Shown: positions 1-10,080, numbered from the stretch's first letter. The stretch: DNA of 44,426 nt from Mycoplasma phocimorsus (GCF_030077875.1 NZ_JASEJT010000008.1:1-44426), one strand, 5' to 3'. Numbers and translations: made by a program. Notes: generated from the sequence alone by a model not told the origin.

Positions 1-69
1 TGCAGTTTAATATATTAAATTTAGACATACTTAAATTATAGCATACAATGTATATTTAAAAAATAAAAA

Positions 70-91
70 AAGGATATATTTATATATCCTT
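70..91 (-). terminator. Hairpin with minus-strand T tail
   Basis: The arms AAGGATATA and TATATCCTT enclose a 4-nt loop, and the minus strand continues into TTTTTTATTT. This fits a Rho-independent terminator on the minus strand, but I see no minus-strand gene in 92-343 that would need it. It could instead serve both directions. Confidence 0.45.
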
Positions 92-147
92 ACTAAAAAT
101 ATATGGCTTTAACTTGGAAACTCAGGACTTGATATTTCATTTTAGAA

Positions 148-177
148 AAGTTAGTAGCAAGACTAGCTTTTTTTGTT
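148..177 (+). terminator. Rho-independent terminator
   Basis: AAAAGTTAGT and ACTAGCTTTT pair (one G-U) around a 6-nt loop and are followed by a T run on the plus strand. It probably ends a transcript entering from before the window. The rest of 1-343 shows no supported gene. Confidence 0.55.
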
Positions 178-308
178 TATTTTTAAATAATATTTTTAAT
201 AATTTTATGACATTTTCAAATTTAATTTTAATTAATATTTATATGAAATATAACTAGTTTTAATCATTTTATTTTATATATAAGAATTTAATGTGGATAC
301 TTTTACTA

Positions 309-314
309 TATAAT
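309..314 (+). promoter_or_regulatory. Probable -10 box of the mod-res operon
   Basis: A perfect TATAAT lies 29 nt upstream of the mod start codon, leaving room for the GTGAGGA ribosome-binding segment at 332-338. No convincing -35 hexamer is visible, and in a genome this AT-rich a lone -10 match is weak evidence. Confidence 0.35.
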
Positions 315-343
315 AAAAAGGTTAATATATAGTGAGGAAAAAC

Positions 344-1997
344 ATGAAATGAGAAGAAAAACACGTTAATCTTTTAAAAGATTATAAGAAAAAAATAGAC
401 GATATTGCAGTTAGCGATTTAAATAAAGATCAAAAAGAATTATCTAAAATGATTTTAGATAATCTTAAAGACCCTTTACAGCTTCAAAATGTATTTCAAT
501 TTTTAATGAATCGTATTAAAATAGGATTCACTTTTGATGCTGCCCCTGAAGTGAATAAAAAAGAAATTGCATTATTAAAATTTAATAAAAAATTGTCATT
601 TAATAATAATGAAAATGGCGCAAAAAATCAACTAATTATTGGTGAAAATTATGATGCGCTTAAAAATTTATTAGTAGTGCAAAAAGAAAAATACAAAGAG
701 CACGCAATTGCAAATTATGATGTAATATATATCGATCCTCCTTATAATACTGAATCAGCTTTTTCTGATGGAAATTGTGTAGCTGATGATAAAGAAAAAG
801 TCAATGCCAAAAAATTTATTTATCGCGATAAATTTAGTCGTAACGGTTGACTTAACATGATGAACGAAAGACTTCAACTTGCAAGAAAACTTCTTAAAGA
901 AGATGGAGTTATTTTTGTTTCAATAGATGATAGCGAACAAGCTTATTTAAAAGTTTTAATGGATGAAATTTTTGGTGAAGAGAATTTTGTTGCGAATATA
1001 ATTTGACAAAAGAAAAACTCAGGAAGTGGAGCTGACTCAAAACATCTAAAAATATTAACTGAATATATTTTGTTTTACACGAAAAACAAAGACAAATTAG
1101 TTTTAAATGAGCTTCAAATGGAACTTAATAATTCAAATTATAAATTTGAAGATAAATTTGTAACTACAAGAGGGAAATATTTAACTAAACAATTAGATAT
1201 GGCTTCACTTACATGATCACAAGGTCTCGATTATGTTATAGAATATGAAGGAAAAAAATATTTTGCCGGATCTAGTGAAGAGAATTATGAATTGCGTAAG
1301 TCTGGAAAACACGCCGAAAAAGATTGACGTTGAAGATGAAGCAAGGAAAAACTTCAATGAGGCATTGAAAATGATTTTATTGTTTTTCAAAATGGAAAAG
1401 TGTTTTCTAAACAATATCAATATGTGGATAATAATAATAACCCAATAAAGAGAACAAATAAATTTACAAATATTATTTTTGATATTCATGGAACTAAAGG
1501 TACTGATGAGCAAAAAAAATATTTTTATTAATAAAGTATTTGATCATCCTAAGCCAGCTGAATTAATAAAATATTTAATTAATTTAACTACTAATAAAAA
1601 TGCTAAAATTCTTGACTTTTTTGCTGGCAGCGGAACAACAGGTCACGCTGTTATGGAGCTAAATAAAGAAGATGGTGGAAATCGTAGCTTTACTCTTGTA
1701 ACTAATAATGAAAATAACATTGCGCTAAACGTTACTTATGAACGTTTATATAGAATAAATAAAGGCATAGGCACAAACAATGAAAGCTTTAAATGAGCTG
1801 AAAAAAATGAACCATATAAACAAAACTTAAGCGTTTTTGATATTAAATACTCAAGCATTGATTTATCACAAGATGAAAACCAATTATTAAGTTTAAAAGA
1901 AACTCTTAGAGAATCATTAAAAGAATTTGGAGTAAATTCTTTTAATGATGAAGACTTACTTTTAAATTTAGAAAGACTATACGCATTAGGGAAATAG
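344..1997 (+). CDS. mod: Type III restriction-modification methyltransferase (Mod), frameshifted at an A8 tract
   Basis: This is the Mod subunit of a type III R-M system, an SAM-dependent amino-methyltransferase of the beta class that also gives the restriction complex its specificity. The start at 344 reads M-K-W-E with UGA as Trp. Motif IV DPPYNT lies at residues 131-136. The variable target-recognition region follows, and the SAM-binding motif FAGSGTTG comes last, the usual beta-class order. Frame 2 stops at 1529-1531 just after eight A residues (1512-1519), giving a 395-residue product without the SAM motif. Frame 0 continues at once (KVFDHPKPAELIKYL...) to TAG at 1995-1997. Removing one A restores a protein of about 550 residues. 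res starts 36 nt downstream. The break may be a phase-variable OFF state, a fixed mutation or a sequencing error; the sequence alone cannot decide. Confidence 0.9.
1512..1519 (+). repeat. A8 homopolymer inside mod (candidate phase switch)
   Basis: Eight consecutive A residues sit exactly where the reading frame of mod changes. Seven A residues join the two halves in frame across a recognisable Mod sequence. Slipped-strand mispairing at such a tract would switch full-length Mod on and off. Adenine runs of this length are common in the genome, so the position rather than the length is the evidence. Confidence 0.7.
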
Positions 1998-2033
1998 CAA
2001 TAAATTTATAATAAATCCCTAAAGAGGAGAAAG

Positions 2034-4472
2034 ATGATGAGATTATCTAACCAACAAAAACGAGCAGTTGAAGAACTTATTGATTACTTTAGAGAATCAT
2101 ATAAACACAAACAAAATAAAGAAGAAAATATTGTTGAATTTAAAGCACCCACCGGATCTGGTAAAACATTTATGATTGCCAACTTTATTGATAAGGCGGC
2201 TACCTATAATAAACATAATGGGTTTAATAAAAAAATTATTTTTGTTGTTATGACTGTTTCAACAGCAGAATTACCAAAACAATTATTTTATAGTTTTGAA
2301 AAATATAAAGATTATTTAGAAAATAAACTTGAACTAGAATTTGAACATAAACAATCTCCTAGTGCATCTAAAGTTAAAGCTAAAGATGCCACTTATGACT
2401 TTAAATCTAAAGATAATAAAGTATTTATTTTTGGTGCATCATCTTTCGGTAAAGGAACAATTTTTAAAGAACAAGGTGTTCTTGATTCATTTATTCATGA
2501 AATAAAAGAAAATTATCATATTGTTTATATTAGAGATGAAGCACATATTGGAACCGCTAAAGTCGAAGCTAAAAATGATAACGTTACAGCTCATAAAGCA
2601 TTTTCTAATATTGCTAACTTTCAAATTCTTATGACTGCTACACCAAAAGGCGAATATAAACAAATAACTATTACTGAAAAAGATTTAGAAAATGACAACA
2701 TTCAACTATTAAAAACTGAAGGACTCAATAATCAAGGAATAGAAGACATAGAAAAAGATGAAATTTCTGATGTTGACATACTTGAAAAAGCTTGTGAAAA
2801 ATTTAAAGAAATAAAAAAACATTATATTCAAGATGAAGGATTAATTGAAAGTATTAATCCAGCAATGTTAATTCAAGTTTCTGATAAGTCAGCTAAAAAA
2901 GCTAAAGAACATGATGAAGCCATTAATAAATATATTAAGATTTTGCAAAAGTATAATTTGACATGAGTTAAATATTTTTCAGATGAAAAAGTATCTTCTA
3001 ATTTAAGAGGAAAATTCACTTTAAAAGAAATTTCGAAAAATAATAGTGATATTGATGTCATCATTTTTAAAGTGGGTCCAGCAACAGGATGAAATATACC
3101 TCGTGCATGTATGTTGGTACAAATACGAGATATTTCATCAGATAGTTTAAACATTCAAACTCTTGGAAGAATTAAAAGAAATCCTAACCCATATTTTAAT
3201 TTTAAAAAAGATTCATGAGCACTTAAATACTGAGTTTATTCTAATTATGACAACATGAAAAATTCTGATATTAAGCAAGAAAGATATAAACTAAATAATA
3301 AATTAGAAAAAGATAAATTTTATTGCGGAATAATTAATGATGGAAAAGGAATTATTGACGAAAAAGAAGTTTCTGAAAAAATTGTTCAATATATAAAAAA
3401 TCTAGAAATTAAGTTTAAAGATGATTTTGGGTATTTTTTGAAAGAATACAATAAAAATGGATTTATAGCTATTTATGGAAACAAAAAATATAATAATCCA
3501 GACGGAAGTTCTAAAAAACAAATTGAATTTGAAATTAATAATATTATAGAATTAAAAAGACATATTAAAAAATTCTTAGATAATAAAAAGAAAATATTTA
3601 CTGATCAAGTAATAAAAAATCTTAAAGAATATTTTAAAGAATACATAAAAAAATACAATGTTAACTATAATTTAAATTTATTTTGATTTGTTATTTGGCA
3701 AAATTATTTAACTAAAATCATTAATAAATTTAATGAAATAAGAAAAGAAATATTAAGAAATAAAGATGTTCCTGAATATAGATTGTCATATGGAAACTTA
3801 ATGCCAACTGAAGTTATTAATGTAGTGCAAGGGAGTTCAAATTGAATTCAATTTGATGAAAAAGATCTTCATTATGCTTACACAAAAGTTAATGTTAATA
3901 CAAAAAACAAAAAAGCAGAACATTATTTTGATTCAAAAAATGAAAAGATTTTCGTTGAAGAAATTTTATCTTATTGAAAAAATAATGTCAATAATAAACA
4001 AACAGATATTTTTTATGAAACTAATTTATATCGCAATCCCGTTAAAAATGGAGTTTATTTTCAATATTATAATGAACAAGAAGACATTGCCACACAATAT
4101 CCAGATTTTATTTTAACTTATAAAGATGACAAGTTGGAACATCAATTAAGTATTGAAATAAAAGGTATTTCTAATAATGATATTAATGAAACAAAAACAG
4201 AAAAAATAATTAACTCTTATCGTGAAGGGTACTATACTAATGAAAAAAGAGACTTATTTCAAGTAATATCATCAATTTTGATTGAAATTGATCAAAAAGA
4301 AAAAAATTTATATCTTAAAGGCGGAGGAAGCAGCAATGAAGACTTTCATAAAATCATTGCAGAAAGAATTAACAATAAAATTAGAATTGATGATATTTAT
4401 AAGTGAATTGTAGAATTCAAAAAAAATAAATTATCAAAAAACATAAACAAAAATATTCAAAAGTGCCAGTAG
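2034..4472 (+). CDS. res: Type III restriction endonuclease subunit (Res)
   Basis: The ATP-dependent helicase/endonuclease subunit that partners Mod, 812 residues when UGA is read as Trp. The N-terminal superfamily 2 helicase shows Walker A APTGSGKT (residues 38-45), DEAH (168-171), MTATP (200-204) and a motif VI-like QTLGRIKRNPNP. A C-terminal PD-(D/E)XK nuclease is visible as PD (690-691) and EIK (708-710). The start follows GAGGAGA at 2024-2030; ATG at 2034 or 2037 is possible. The reading frame is uninterrupted and ends with TAG at 4470-4472, inside the 5' part of a terminator hairpin. Type III Res needs Mod for DNA recognition, so Res should be inactive while mod is out of frame. Confidence 0.93.
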
Positions 4473-4482
4473 GTACTTTTTA
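4459..4482 (+). terminator. Terminator of the mod-res operon
   Basis: AAAGTGCC and GGTACTTT pair (one G-U) around a 4-nt loop that includes the Res stop codon, followed by TTTTATTATT. This is a compact Rho-independent terminator overlapping the end of res. Confidence 0.6.
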
Positions 4483-4980
4483 TTATTGATTTTAATTTAT
4501 TTATTAATGTAAATTACAACAAGTTAACTAAAAATTAAAATAATACAAGCTTTAGTTATTTATACCTATATCTTTTAATGCGCTTTTTATAAAAAAATTT
4601 TAGCATTTTAACACCTTCTTTAATTTTGTTTAGTTTATTAGTAATTTCAATATTATTAGCTTTAATTAATATTACTATTTCTAGTTTATATCGTTTATGC
4701 ATTTGTAAAATTTCAGTTCAAAATATTAAGTTTTTTTATTTTATTTTAATTCAAGCTTATTAGTCTGACGCTGTTTTTCAATTTTGATTTTAAAAGTTTT
4801 AAAATTTTTTACTATTTTTTTGCTTTGTTTAATAATGCCTAAAAGTTTATTTTTAAATTGCCTATTTTTAATCATGTTTTTTATCTGAAATAATTGCTTT
4901 TTCTTGTTTATAAACAGTGTATATATATTGTTTTAGCAACTTGAATTTAATTTTATAAGTAATGCTTTTAATATAATTTT
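4483..4980. other. Intergenic region without a supported gene
   Basis: About 500 AT-rich bases between the convergent res gene and the minus-strand operon. The minus strand has two short lysine-rich open frames (4741-4875 and 4556-4723). Neither has a ribosome-binding site or a recognisable family, and both may be decay products. Confidence 0.5.
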
Positions 4981-5010
4981 AATAATAAAAAATTAGTGAT
5001 TAACACTAAC
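4981..5010 (-). terminator. Terminator of the ntdP-licA-like operon
   Basis: On the minus strand GTTAGTG, a 5-nt loop and CACTAAT form a hairpin followed by TTTTTTTATT. It lies just after the stop codon of the membrane protein gene and is a standard Rho-independent terminator. Confidence 0.75.
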
Positions 5011-5015
5011 TTGAA

Positions 5016-5609
5016 TTAAACAGTTGGAATATATCAATCTTTAATTGAACTCATTTTAATTTTTTCAATAGTACTAATTAATTTAGTTTCATCAATTTCT
5101 AATTTATACATTATTACTAAAACAATTAAACCTATAAGAGCTAAAATCATTATTGATTCAAATACAATAAATTTTTTTATAATTCTTTTTTTCATGCTTT
5201 CTGTTGCTGACATAAATAAAAAAATTATAAATATATAAAATGAAAAAAACGGAATAGTCATATAAGCAATAACTGAATATCATCAAGAGTTTGCACCAAA
5301 TAATGAAGTATAAATACTTAATAAATTATTTTGTTTGAAAAAAATATTTTCATTAAACTCTAATTTCAATTGTAATAATCTTTCTTTAATTATAGGAAGA
5401 ATCATTTCTTCAATGCTACTAATAGTTTCTTTCATGTTAATAGATGCAAGTATAGTAAGAGCAATTGATGTAACTACTAGTAAAAACGGAACAGCAAAAA
5501 ATCAAAAAACACATGATTTTAAAAAGTTTTTTGATGCTTTTATTTTTCCTGTTTTTTCCATATTAGTTTCTTTTTCTTTTTGTATTAATTCTTCTTTGTA
5601 ATATTTCAT
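5016..5609 (-). CDS. Predicted integral membrane protein, unknown function
   Basis: A 197-residue protein when read with UGA as Trp (the UGA codon at 5036-5034 is followed by YIPTV and TAA). It has a charged N-terminus (MKYYKEELIQKEKE), a hydrophobic segment (FWFFAVPFLLVVTSIALTIL), a middle section of about 60 polar residues, then two more membrane segments (YMTIPFFSFYIFIIFLFM and FESIMILALIGLIVLVIM). I do not recognise a family. The start is uncertain. ATG at 5609 overlaps the preceding LicA-like gene by 47 nt, while ATG at 5561 lies one base after that gene's stop and gives 181 residues. Neither has a strong ribosome-binding site, so translational coupling is likely. Last gene of a three-gene minus-strand operon. 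Confidence 0.75.
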
Positions 5610-6306
5610 TAGAATATTTATCCATGTTTTGAATATACATAGTGTCGTCGAAATATTTAATTGGCTGACTATTTACTCATAAAACAACTAAGTAATTAAC
5701 TAAAATTTTATTTTGAAGAACATATTCATAATTATAGTCACCATATGTATTTAAAAATAATGTTTCTTGTTCGTCACTTAATTTTGATGTTTCAATAAAA
5801 TATGCTAAATCGAAATGTTTATCATTCATAGTTGCATACTCTCAATCTACAAATAAAATTTCATCACCTCTTTTTATCATATTTACAGGTCATAAATCAT
5901 TATGACATGGAGTATCTTTTTTCATATTGGCTAAAATTTTATTTATTTTTAAATAATATTCATTTAATTTAGGAATATTAATATTTTTAGCAGATAATAT
6001 TTTTAAATATTCTTTAACTCTGCCCTTAATATTAAATTTAGGAAATTTTAATTTAGAATTATGAATTTCTTTAAGTTGTTCGGCTATTTTAATGATATTT
6101 TCATCATTCATTATGGGATTTTCACCCTCAATAAACTCTCACTCAATAAAATTTTCATCATTTTTCATCAATTTTGGTACAAATTTAAAAATATTTAAAA
6201 TTGTATAATCAATATTATGATTAAAGCCATTTTTCTTTTTTTCTTGTGCGAAATTATCATTTGATATATAAGATATATTAGTGAATCCAGGGGTTATTTT
6301 TTTCAT
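5563..6306 (-). CDS. LicA/choline-kinase-like aminoglycoside-phosphotransferase fold kinase
   Basis: A 247-residue member of the choline/ethanolamine kinase (LicA-like, APH fold) superfamily. The catalytic segment HNDL..N (His135, Asp137, Asn142) is followed by FVDWEY with the metal-binding Asp154, the Brenner motif and DxE arrangement of these kinases. The N-terminal lobe is short and contains ENFIEWEFIEGE, resembling the hinge segment of the family. The start at 6306 is preceded by AAGGAT. It overlaps the upstream ntdP-like gene by 29 nt. The substrate cannot be read from the sequence: choline, a sugar or another alcohol are all possible, for example for making membrane phospholipids or glycolipids, which would suit its membrane-protein neighbour. 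Confidence 0.85.
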
Positions 6307-6874
6307 GTTTATCCTTTATTTTTTTATTTTGAAATTTCAGTAACAATTTATCTTGCTCGAGAATCGTTTTTAAATTTTCTAGATTGTGATAATCAAACAT
6401 TTCTAAATCATTATAATAATATCCAATAATTTTTTCAATAACTTTATAAAGAGATTTTACAAGTTTATTTGGATATTTATATTTTAATTTGTTTTTAGTA
6501 AATTCTTCGCGATCTACAATGCGAAGAGTATCTTTAGGATAGATTTTAATATCTAAATCATAATCAATATATTTAATAGTATTATCTTCAAAAATATATT
6601 TTGAAGCCATATTAAAATAAAAATAATTACCATCAGGTCGAATTGTTAGTAAACAATTATAAAGTTCTTTTTTAGGAAAGAACCAAAAACCACAATTATT
6701 AAATGATCAAATTTTATTATTAATTTCAGACACTTTTGCTTTTTTAGGAAACAGAATAATATATTTGCTATTTTCATAAATAACTTTTAAATTATTTCAC
6801 TGTCGATATAAAGTTCCATCATGCTTATATGCTTGCACATTAATATATTCATGTAGGAAATTGTTGTCTTTCAT
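6278..6874 (-). CDS. ntdP: Nucleoside tri-/diphosphate phosphatase of the DUF402/UPF0374 family
   Basis: A 198-residue protein closely resembling the UPF0374/DUF402 proteins of Firmicutes (Ntdp type), metal-dependent phosphatases acting on nucleoside tri- and diphosphates. Telling segments are VQAYKHDGTLYRQW near the N-terminus, GNYFYFNMASKYIFEDN in the middle and IKYIDYDLDIKIYP, which holds the conserved acidic residues, followed by DREEF. The start at 6874 has a perfect AGGAGG at 6883-6878. Four UGA or UGG Trp positions lie in the first half. First gene of the minus-strand operon with the LicA-like kinase and the membrane protein. The cellular role is inferred from the family and not shown here. 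Confidence 0.85.
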
Positions 6875-6904
6875 TTTCCTCCTTTTCACATGCTAATTTT
6901 AATT

Positions 6905-6945
6905 GCTCATTGATTATTATAACATTATATAATTATATTATAAAG
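6905..6945. promoter_or_regulatory. Divergent promoter region
   Basis: The 80 bases between the divergent starts at 6874 and 6955 contain TATAAT on the plus strand at 6928-6933 and on the minus strand at 6921-6916. Both directions must be served from here, but the -35 boxes are not clear. Confidence 0.4.
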
Positions 6946-6954
6946 GAGGTATGT

Positions 6955-7170
6955 ATGTACCAATATAAAGCAATTTTAAATTCTACAAAAGAGGTAATAG
7001 CAAGTGAGCATACCATTGAAGAAATAGAAAAGAGAATTGTTCACTTTAAACGTCAGCAAAAATACCACGAACATACTAGAGCTAATGAAAAAATTAGTAT
7101 TTATCATGTAATTAGAAATAATAAAGAAGGAGCTGAAAGCAGTAAAGAAGTTCTTATTAAAGAAGTCTAA
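6955..7170 (+). CDS. Small conserved mycoplasma protein, unknown function
   Basis: A 71-residue protein starting at the ATG preceded by the strong ribosome-binding site AAAGGAGGT (6942-6950), so the longer open frame upstream is not used. It is charged, with no signal peptide or membrane segment. The core IEEIEKRIVHFKRQQKYHEHTRANEKISIYHVIRNNKEG looks like a short family I recall from other mycoplasmas (possibly the one named MAG6790), but I cannot confirm that by search. It is followed by its own terminator and is probably a monocistronic cytoplasmic protein. Confidence 0.8.
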   Translation: MYQYKAILNSTKEVIASEHTIEEIEKRIVHFKRQQKYHEHTRANEKISIYHVIRNNKEGAESSKEVLIKEV

Positions 7171-7223
7171 ATCTTTTTTCTAATTACTAATGGAAGAATA
7201 AAAATTTATATAAAACTACATTT

Positions 7224-7254
7224 ACGCCATAGTCATTTACTATGGTGTTTTTAA
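7224..7254 (+). terminator. Terminator of the small conserved gene
   Basis: CGCCATAGT and ACTATGGTG pair (one wobble) around a short loop and are followed by TTTTTAAAT. Rho-independent terminator. Confidence 0.8.
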
Positions 7255-7386
7255 ATAAAATTTTTAGTTTAAAAAATATATATTTCATAAAATAGTTGCA
7301 AAAATAATAACCAAATTTTTATTTAGTTACAAAATGATATTTTGTTTACATTAAAACATATTTGTAAGTTTTTTAAATGTTATTAG

Positions 7387-8379
7387 GAATTAATAGATAA
7401 ACGGGAACAAAAGAAGAAAGATTTTATTCAAAATTCATTAAAAAATAATATGAACATACGTGCAATTGTTAGACAAATTGGAAAAAGCCCATCTACAATA
7501 TCTAGAGAAATTAAAAGAAACTCGAATTATTTTGGTTGTTATCAGTTTGAGAAAGCAAATATGAAAGCCGTGAAACGGCACTCTCATAAGCACATGTTTC
7601 GCTATTCAGTCAATTTCGAATTTGAAGCCTTTAGTAAACTGTTCAAAAATAAATATGACAAAAAATATTTTGGAATTAAGACAACTTACAATGAACTTAA
7701 AAAAGTTGACAATCTAAAAACGCCATCTTTAAGAACAATTTTCAATTGAATTAAAACAAATGCTTGAGTTTTAACAAAAAAAGATAGATTAAGAAGCTAT
7801 TATAAAAAAGGTGAAAAACGCCAAGCGTCTGTTATAAAAAGGCTAATTACAAGTGCTGATTGCGTACTTCCTATTTGAACAAGACCTAAAAAAATAGATT
7901 TAAGAGAGGAATATGGTCACTGAGAGGCTGATTTAGTGCTAGGAAAAAGAGCTTCTGGCTACAGGAATGTATTAACACTAACCGAAAGAAAAACAAGAGT
8001 TGGGTTGCCGCTTTCATTACTTCAAAGTTGCCACATGAAATTGACTCAAAATTAAAAGAAATTACCACAAATTATAATCTTGTTGTCAAATCAATAGCAA
8101 TTGATAACGGAATAGAATTTGAACAAATAAAAATACTGGCGAAATGATTAGGAATAACAATATATATAGAACAGAACCATATGAATCGTTTCAACAAAAT
8201 TCAAATGAAAATTAAAATGAGCTAATTAAAAAAAATTTAAAAAGGGATATAACTTCAATTTAATCACTAAATTCAAACTATTAGAAGTTGTAAATAAAAT
8301 TAATAATATGGCTCAAGAGATTTTCAACTGAAAATTATTTCAAGAGCTATTTTTATTAGATAAAAATAAGCAAATTTAA
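7387..8379 (+). pseudogene. IS30-family transposase relic
   Basis: The intact stretch shows the IS30 helix-turn-helix (MNIRAIVRQIGKSPSTISREIKRN) and the first catalytic Asp region GHWEADLVLGKRASG, with UGA as Trp. The frame starts abruptly after TAG at 7384-7386, so the N-terminus is lost. Near 8005 a frameshift occurs: ERKTRVG is continued in another frame as FAAFITSKLPHEIDSKLKEI and then SIAIDNGIEF (second Asp). A further shift and internal stops follow before VVNKINNMAQEIFNWKLFQELF. The third acidic residue with the usual NE..N context is not intact. No convincing terminal inverted repeats were found. Confidence 0.85.
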
Positions 8380-8501
8380 CATTTCTTAATTTATCAAACA
8401 TATTTAAAATTTAGATTTATAGCAGCTTCGATTTGTTTTGAAATGTTTTTGTTATTGTTATAGGCATTTTTTTATTGTAACAAACAAAAAGGCAAAATAA
8501 A

Positions 8502-8536
8502 AAATATCAAACACGCATGTGTTGTGCTTGATATTT
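8502..8536 (-). terminator. Orphan hairpin with minus-strand T tail
   Basis: On the minus strand AAATATCAAGCAC pairs with GTGTTTGATATTT (one G-U) around a 9-nt loop, followed by TTTATTTTG. The plus-strand version has an A-C mismatch and no T tail, so minus polarity fits better. No minus-strand gene is visible to its right as far as the riboswitch. Confidence 0.5.
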
Positions 8537-8550
8537 CTCTTTAGGACTTT

Positions 8551-8628
8551 AAACTAAAGATTGAAGTTTTACAAAATAGCCCTATTAAAATAATTGATAT
8601 TTACAAGCGAATAGTAGAATACAAATAA
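8551..8628 (+). pseudogene. Short fragment resembling the 3' end of a type III res gene
   Basis: Twenty-five codons read KLKIEVLQNSPIKI followed by IDIYKRIVEYK and TAA. This closely resembles the C-terminal end of the Res protein of this window (IDDIYKWIVEFKKNKL), with a UGA Trp codon replaced by CGA Arg. It has no start or neighbours in frame. I infer a leftover of a deleted second res copy beside the IS30 relic; the match is short. Confidence 0.4.
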
Positions 8629-8773
8629 GAAAAATTAGTTTAGAAAATAAATAATTATTAAAAATTTAATAAACTAAACTGCAAAATGTTAAAGCAAGAC
8701 AAAACGACGCTTTATAAAAATGATTTTTTATCCTACCTTAATTTCAATTTTTAATTTCCTTTAAATAAAATTA

Positions 8774-8779
8774 TATAAT
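8774..8779 (+). promoter_or_regulatory. -10 box of the CypI operon
   Basis: TATAAT lies just upstream of the riboswitch. A start site 6-8 nt downstream would fall at 8785-8787, exactly at the 5' strand of aptamer stem P1. No clear -35 hexamer is visible. Confidence 0.5.
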
Positions 8780-8784
8780 TTATT

Positions 8785-8853
8785 TGACAAGGGTGCTTAT
8801 ATGGCTGAGATTATACCTTAACTGATCATGGTAATTCATGCGTAGTTATGTCA
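8785..8853 (+). promoter_or_regulatory. TPP riboswitch aptamer (THI box)
   Basis: P1 is formed by TGACA (8785-8789) and TGTCA (8849-8853). Between them are the THI-box landmarks in order: GGGTGC (8791-8796), GGCTGAGA (8803-8810, with the invariant CTGAGA), ACC (8815-8817), CTGATC (8822-8827) and GCGTAG (8840-8845). This is the TPP-binding aptamer known from thiamine genes in many bacteria. It is short, without an added P3a stem. It precedes a CypI/P37-type transporter, whose mycoplasma homologue binds thiamine compounds. Confidence 0.93.
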
Positions 8854-8869
8854 TATTTTTTGCTGTTTT

Positions 8870-8899
8870 AAAATACCTCTTGTTGAATGGAGGTATTTT
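8870..8899 (+). promoter_or_regulatory. Riboswitch expression platform: hairpin that buries the Shine-Dalgarno sequence
   Basis: AAAATACCTC (8870-8879) pairs perfectly over 10 bp with GAGGTATTTT (8890-8899). The 3' arm contains most of GGAGG (8889-8893), the only ribosome-binding site for the TTG start at 8899. The T run after the arm could also terminate transcription, so control may be translational, transcriptional or both. No clean alternative anti-hairpin was worked out. Confidence 0.75.
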
Positions 8900-10080
8900 T
8901 GTTTAAAAAAATATTGGTTTTAAAAATGATTATAATCCCTTTAGCATCTATATCATGTTCGCAAAAAGAAAAAAATATTACAATTTGAAATTCATGATTA
9001 CCTGATGAATTTAAAAAAGAAGGAATGCAATTTGTGACTAATTTTAATAATAAAATAAATAATTTAATAAAAATTGATTCCGAGCTTAAAGATATAGGAA
9101 AAATTAATTTTGAATTTAAATCTAATAATAATGATGTGATTTATCAAAATATTATTTCTAATAAAGAAAATTGTGATTTTGCAATAGTTCCTTATAGAGT
9201 TTTTAAAAATTTAAACTTAGATGAAATTGATTTTCAAATTGCCATGCAAACTGCTACAAAATCATTTTCCTGAGCATACGATGATGAATCCACTTACGGA
9301 CAAAAATCTTTTTCTAATATAACTAACAGTTATAATGAAAAATTAAATTTAAGCGATTCATTTGAAAATTGAGGCAATAATTATGGTTACAAAAATGGCA
9401 TTTATAGTGATTTTTATAAAATGGGAACAAGCTCTACTTACAGAGGCCAAATAATTATTTCTGGCGATAAAGATACATTGAATTCAATAAAAACTGCTTG
9501 AAATAACAAGGATTTAAAAAAGTTTATTAACCACGGAATTATATTTAAAAGTAAAAAAAGCAGTGGAGCATATAAATTGCAAAGATCTTTACTATCTAAA
9601 CACTTTAATGTTGATATTAATGAAATTGAAAATAAGTTAGATTCCATTAATGAGGAAATAGTTTTACTTAAAAATCCTGGTGAATTCATTGGTAAATCAA
9701 CTGAAGAGACTGGCTTAAAAAAAATATATCATATCGCCTTTACTGATCATGGCGTATTTAATTGAACAAAAAGTAAAAATAAATTATTCACACCTAAAAA
9801 AGGTGATAAATTAGAAATTTTATCAGTAACCAATCCTGCACCATACAGTGTTATGATTGCAAGAAAAGGTTTAAATCCCAAACTGGTAAATTTAATTAAA
9901 AAGGTTTTCGCTGAATTAAAAACTGAAGAAAATGTTTATGGCAATTTTACTGGTTACGCAAAGTTTTATCAAATTAATTTGAATACTTTTAAAGCATTAT
10001 TAAATAATTATAATTACTCTGAAAATAACATTGGTTCATATCAATCACCAAAGGAATTATTAAAAAATGGAAACAATTAA
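8899..10080 (+). CDS. cypl: Thiamine/TPP-type ABC transporter substrate-binding lipoprotein (CypI/P37 family)
   Basis: A 393-residue lipoprotein of the P37/CypI family (the M. hyorhinis member is about 400 residues and binds thiamine pyrophosphate). The start is taken as TTG 8899, 5 nt after GGAGG, because it gives a full signal peptide MFKKILVLKMIIIPLASISC with lipobox ASISC and lipidated Cys20. The next ATG (8926) would cut the positively charged part off. Several Trp codons are UGA. Recognisable family segments include YRGQIIISGDKDTLNSIKTAW and KSSGAYKLQ. The ATPase gene overlaps its end by 14 nt. It should capture substrate on the outer membrane face and hand it to the permease; the upstream TPP riboswitch supports a thiamine compound as ligand. 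Confidence 0.92.

Noticed and set aside
1245-1513. Short open frames on both strands inside mod.
   Set aside because: The mod frame reads continuously here once UGA is taken as Trp, including three UGA codons close together.
4556-4875. Two short lysine-rich minus-strand open frames (44 codons at 4741-4875 and about 55 codons at 4556-4723).
   Set aside because: No ribosome-binding site, no recognisable family, and such frames arise easily in AT-rich sequence.
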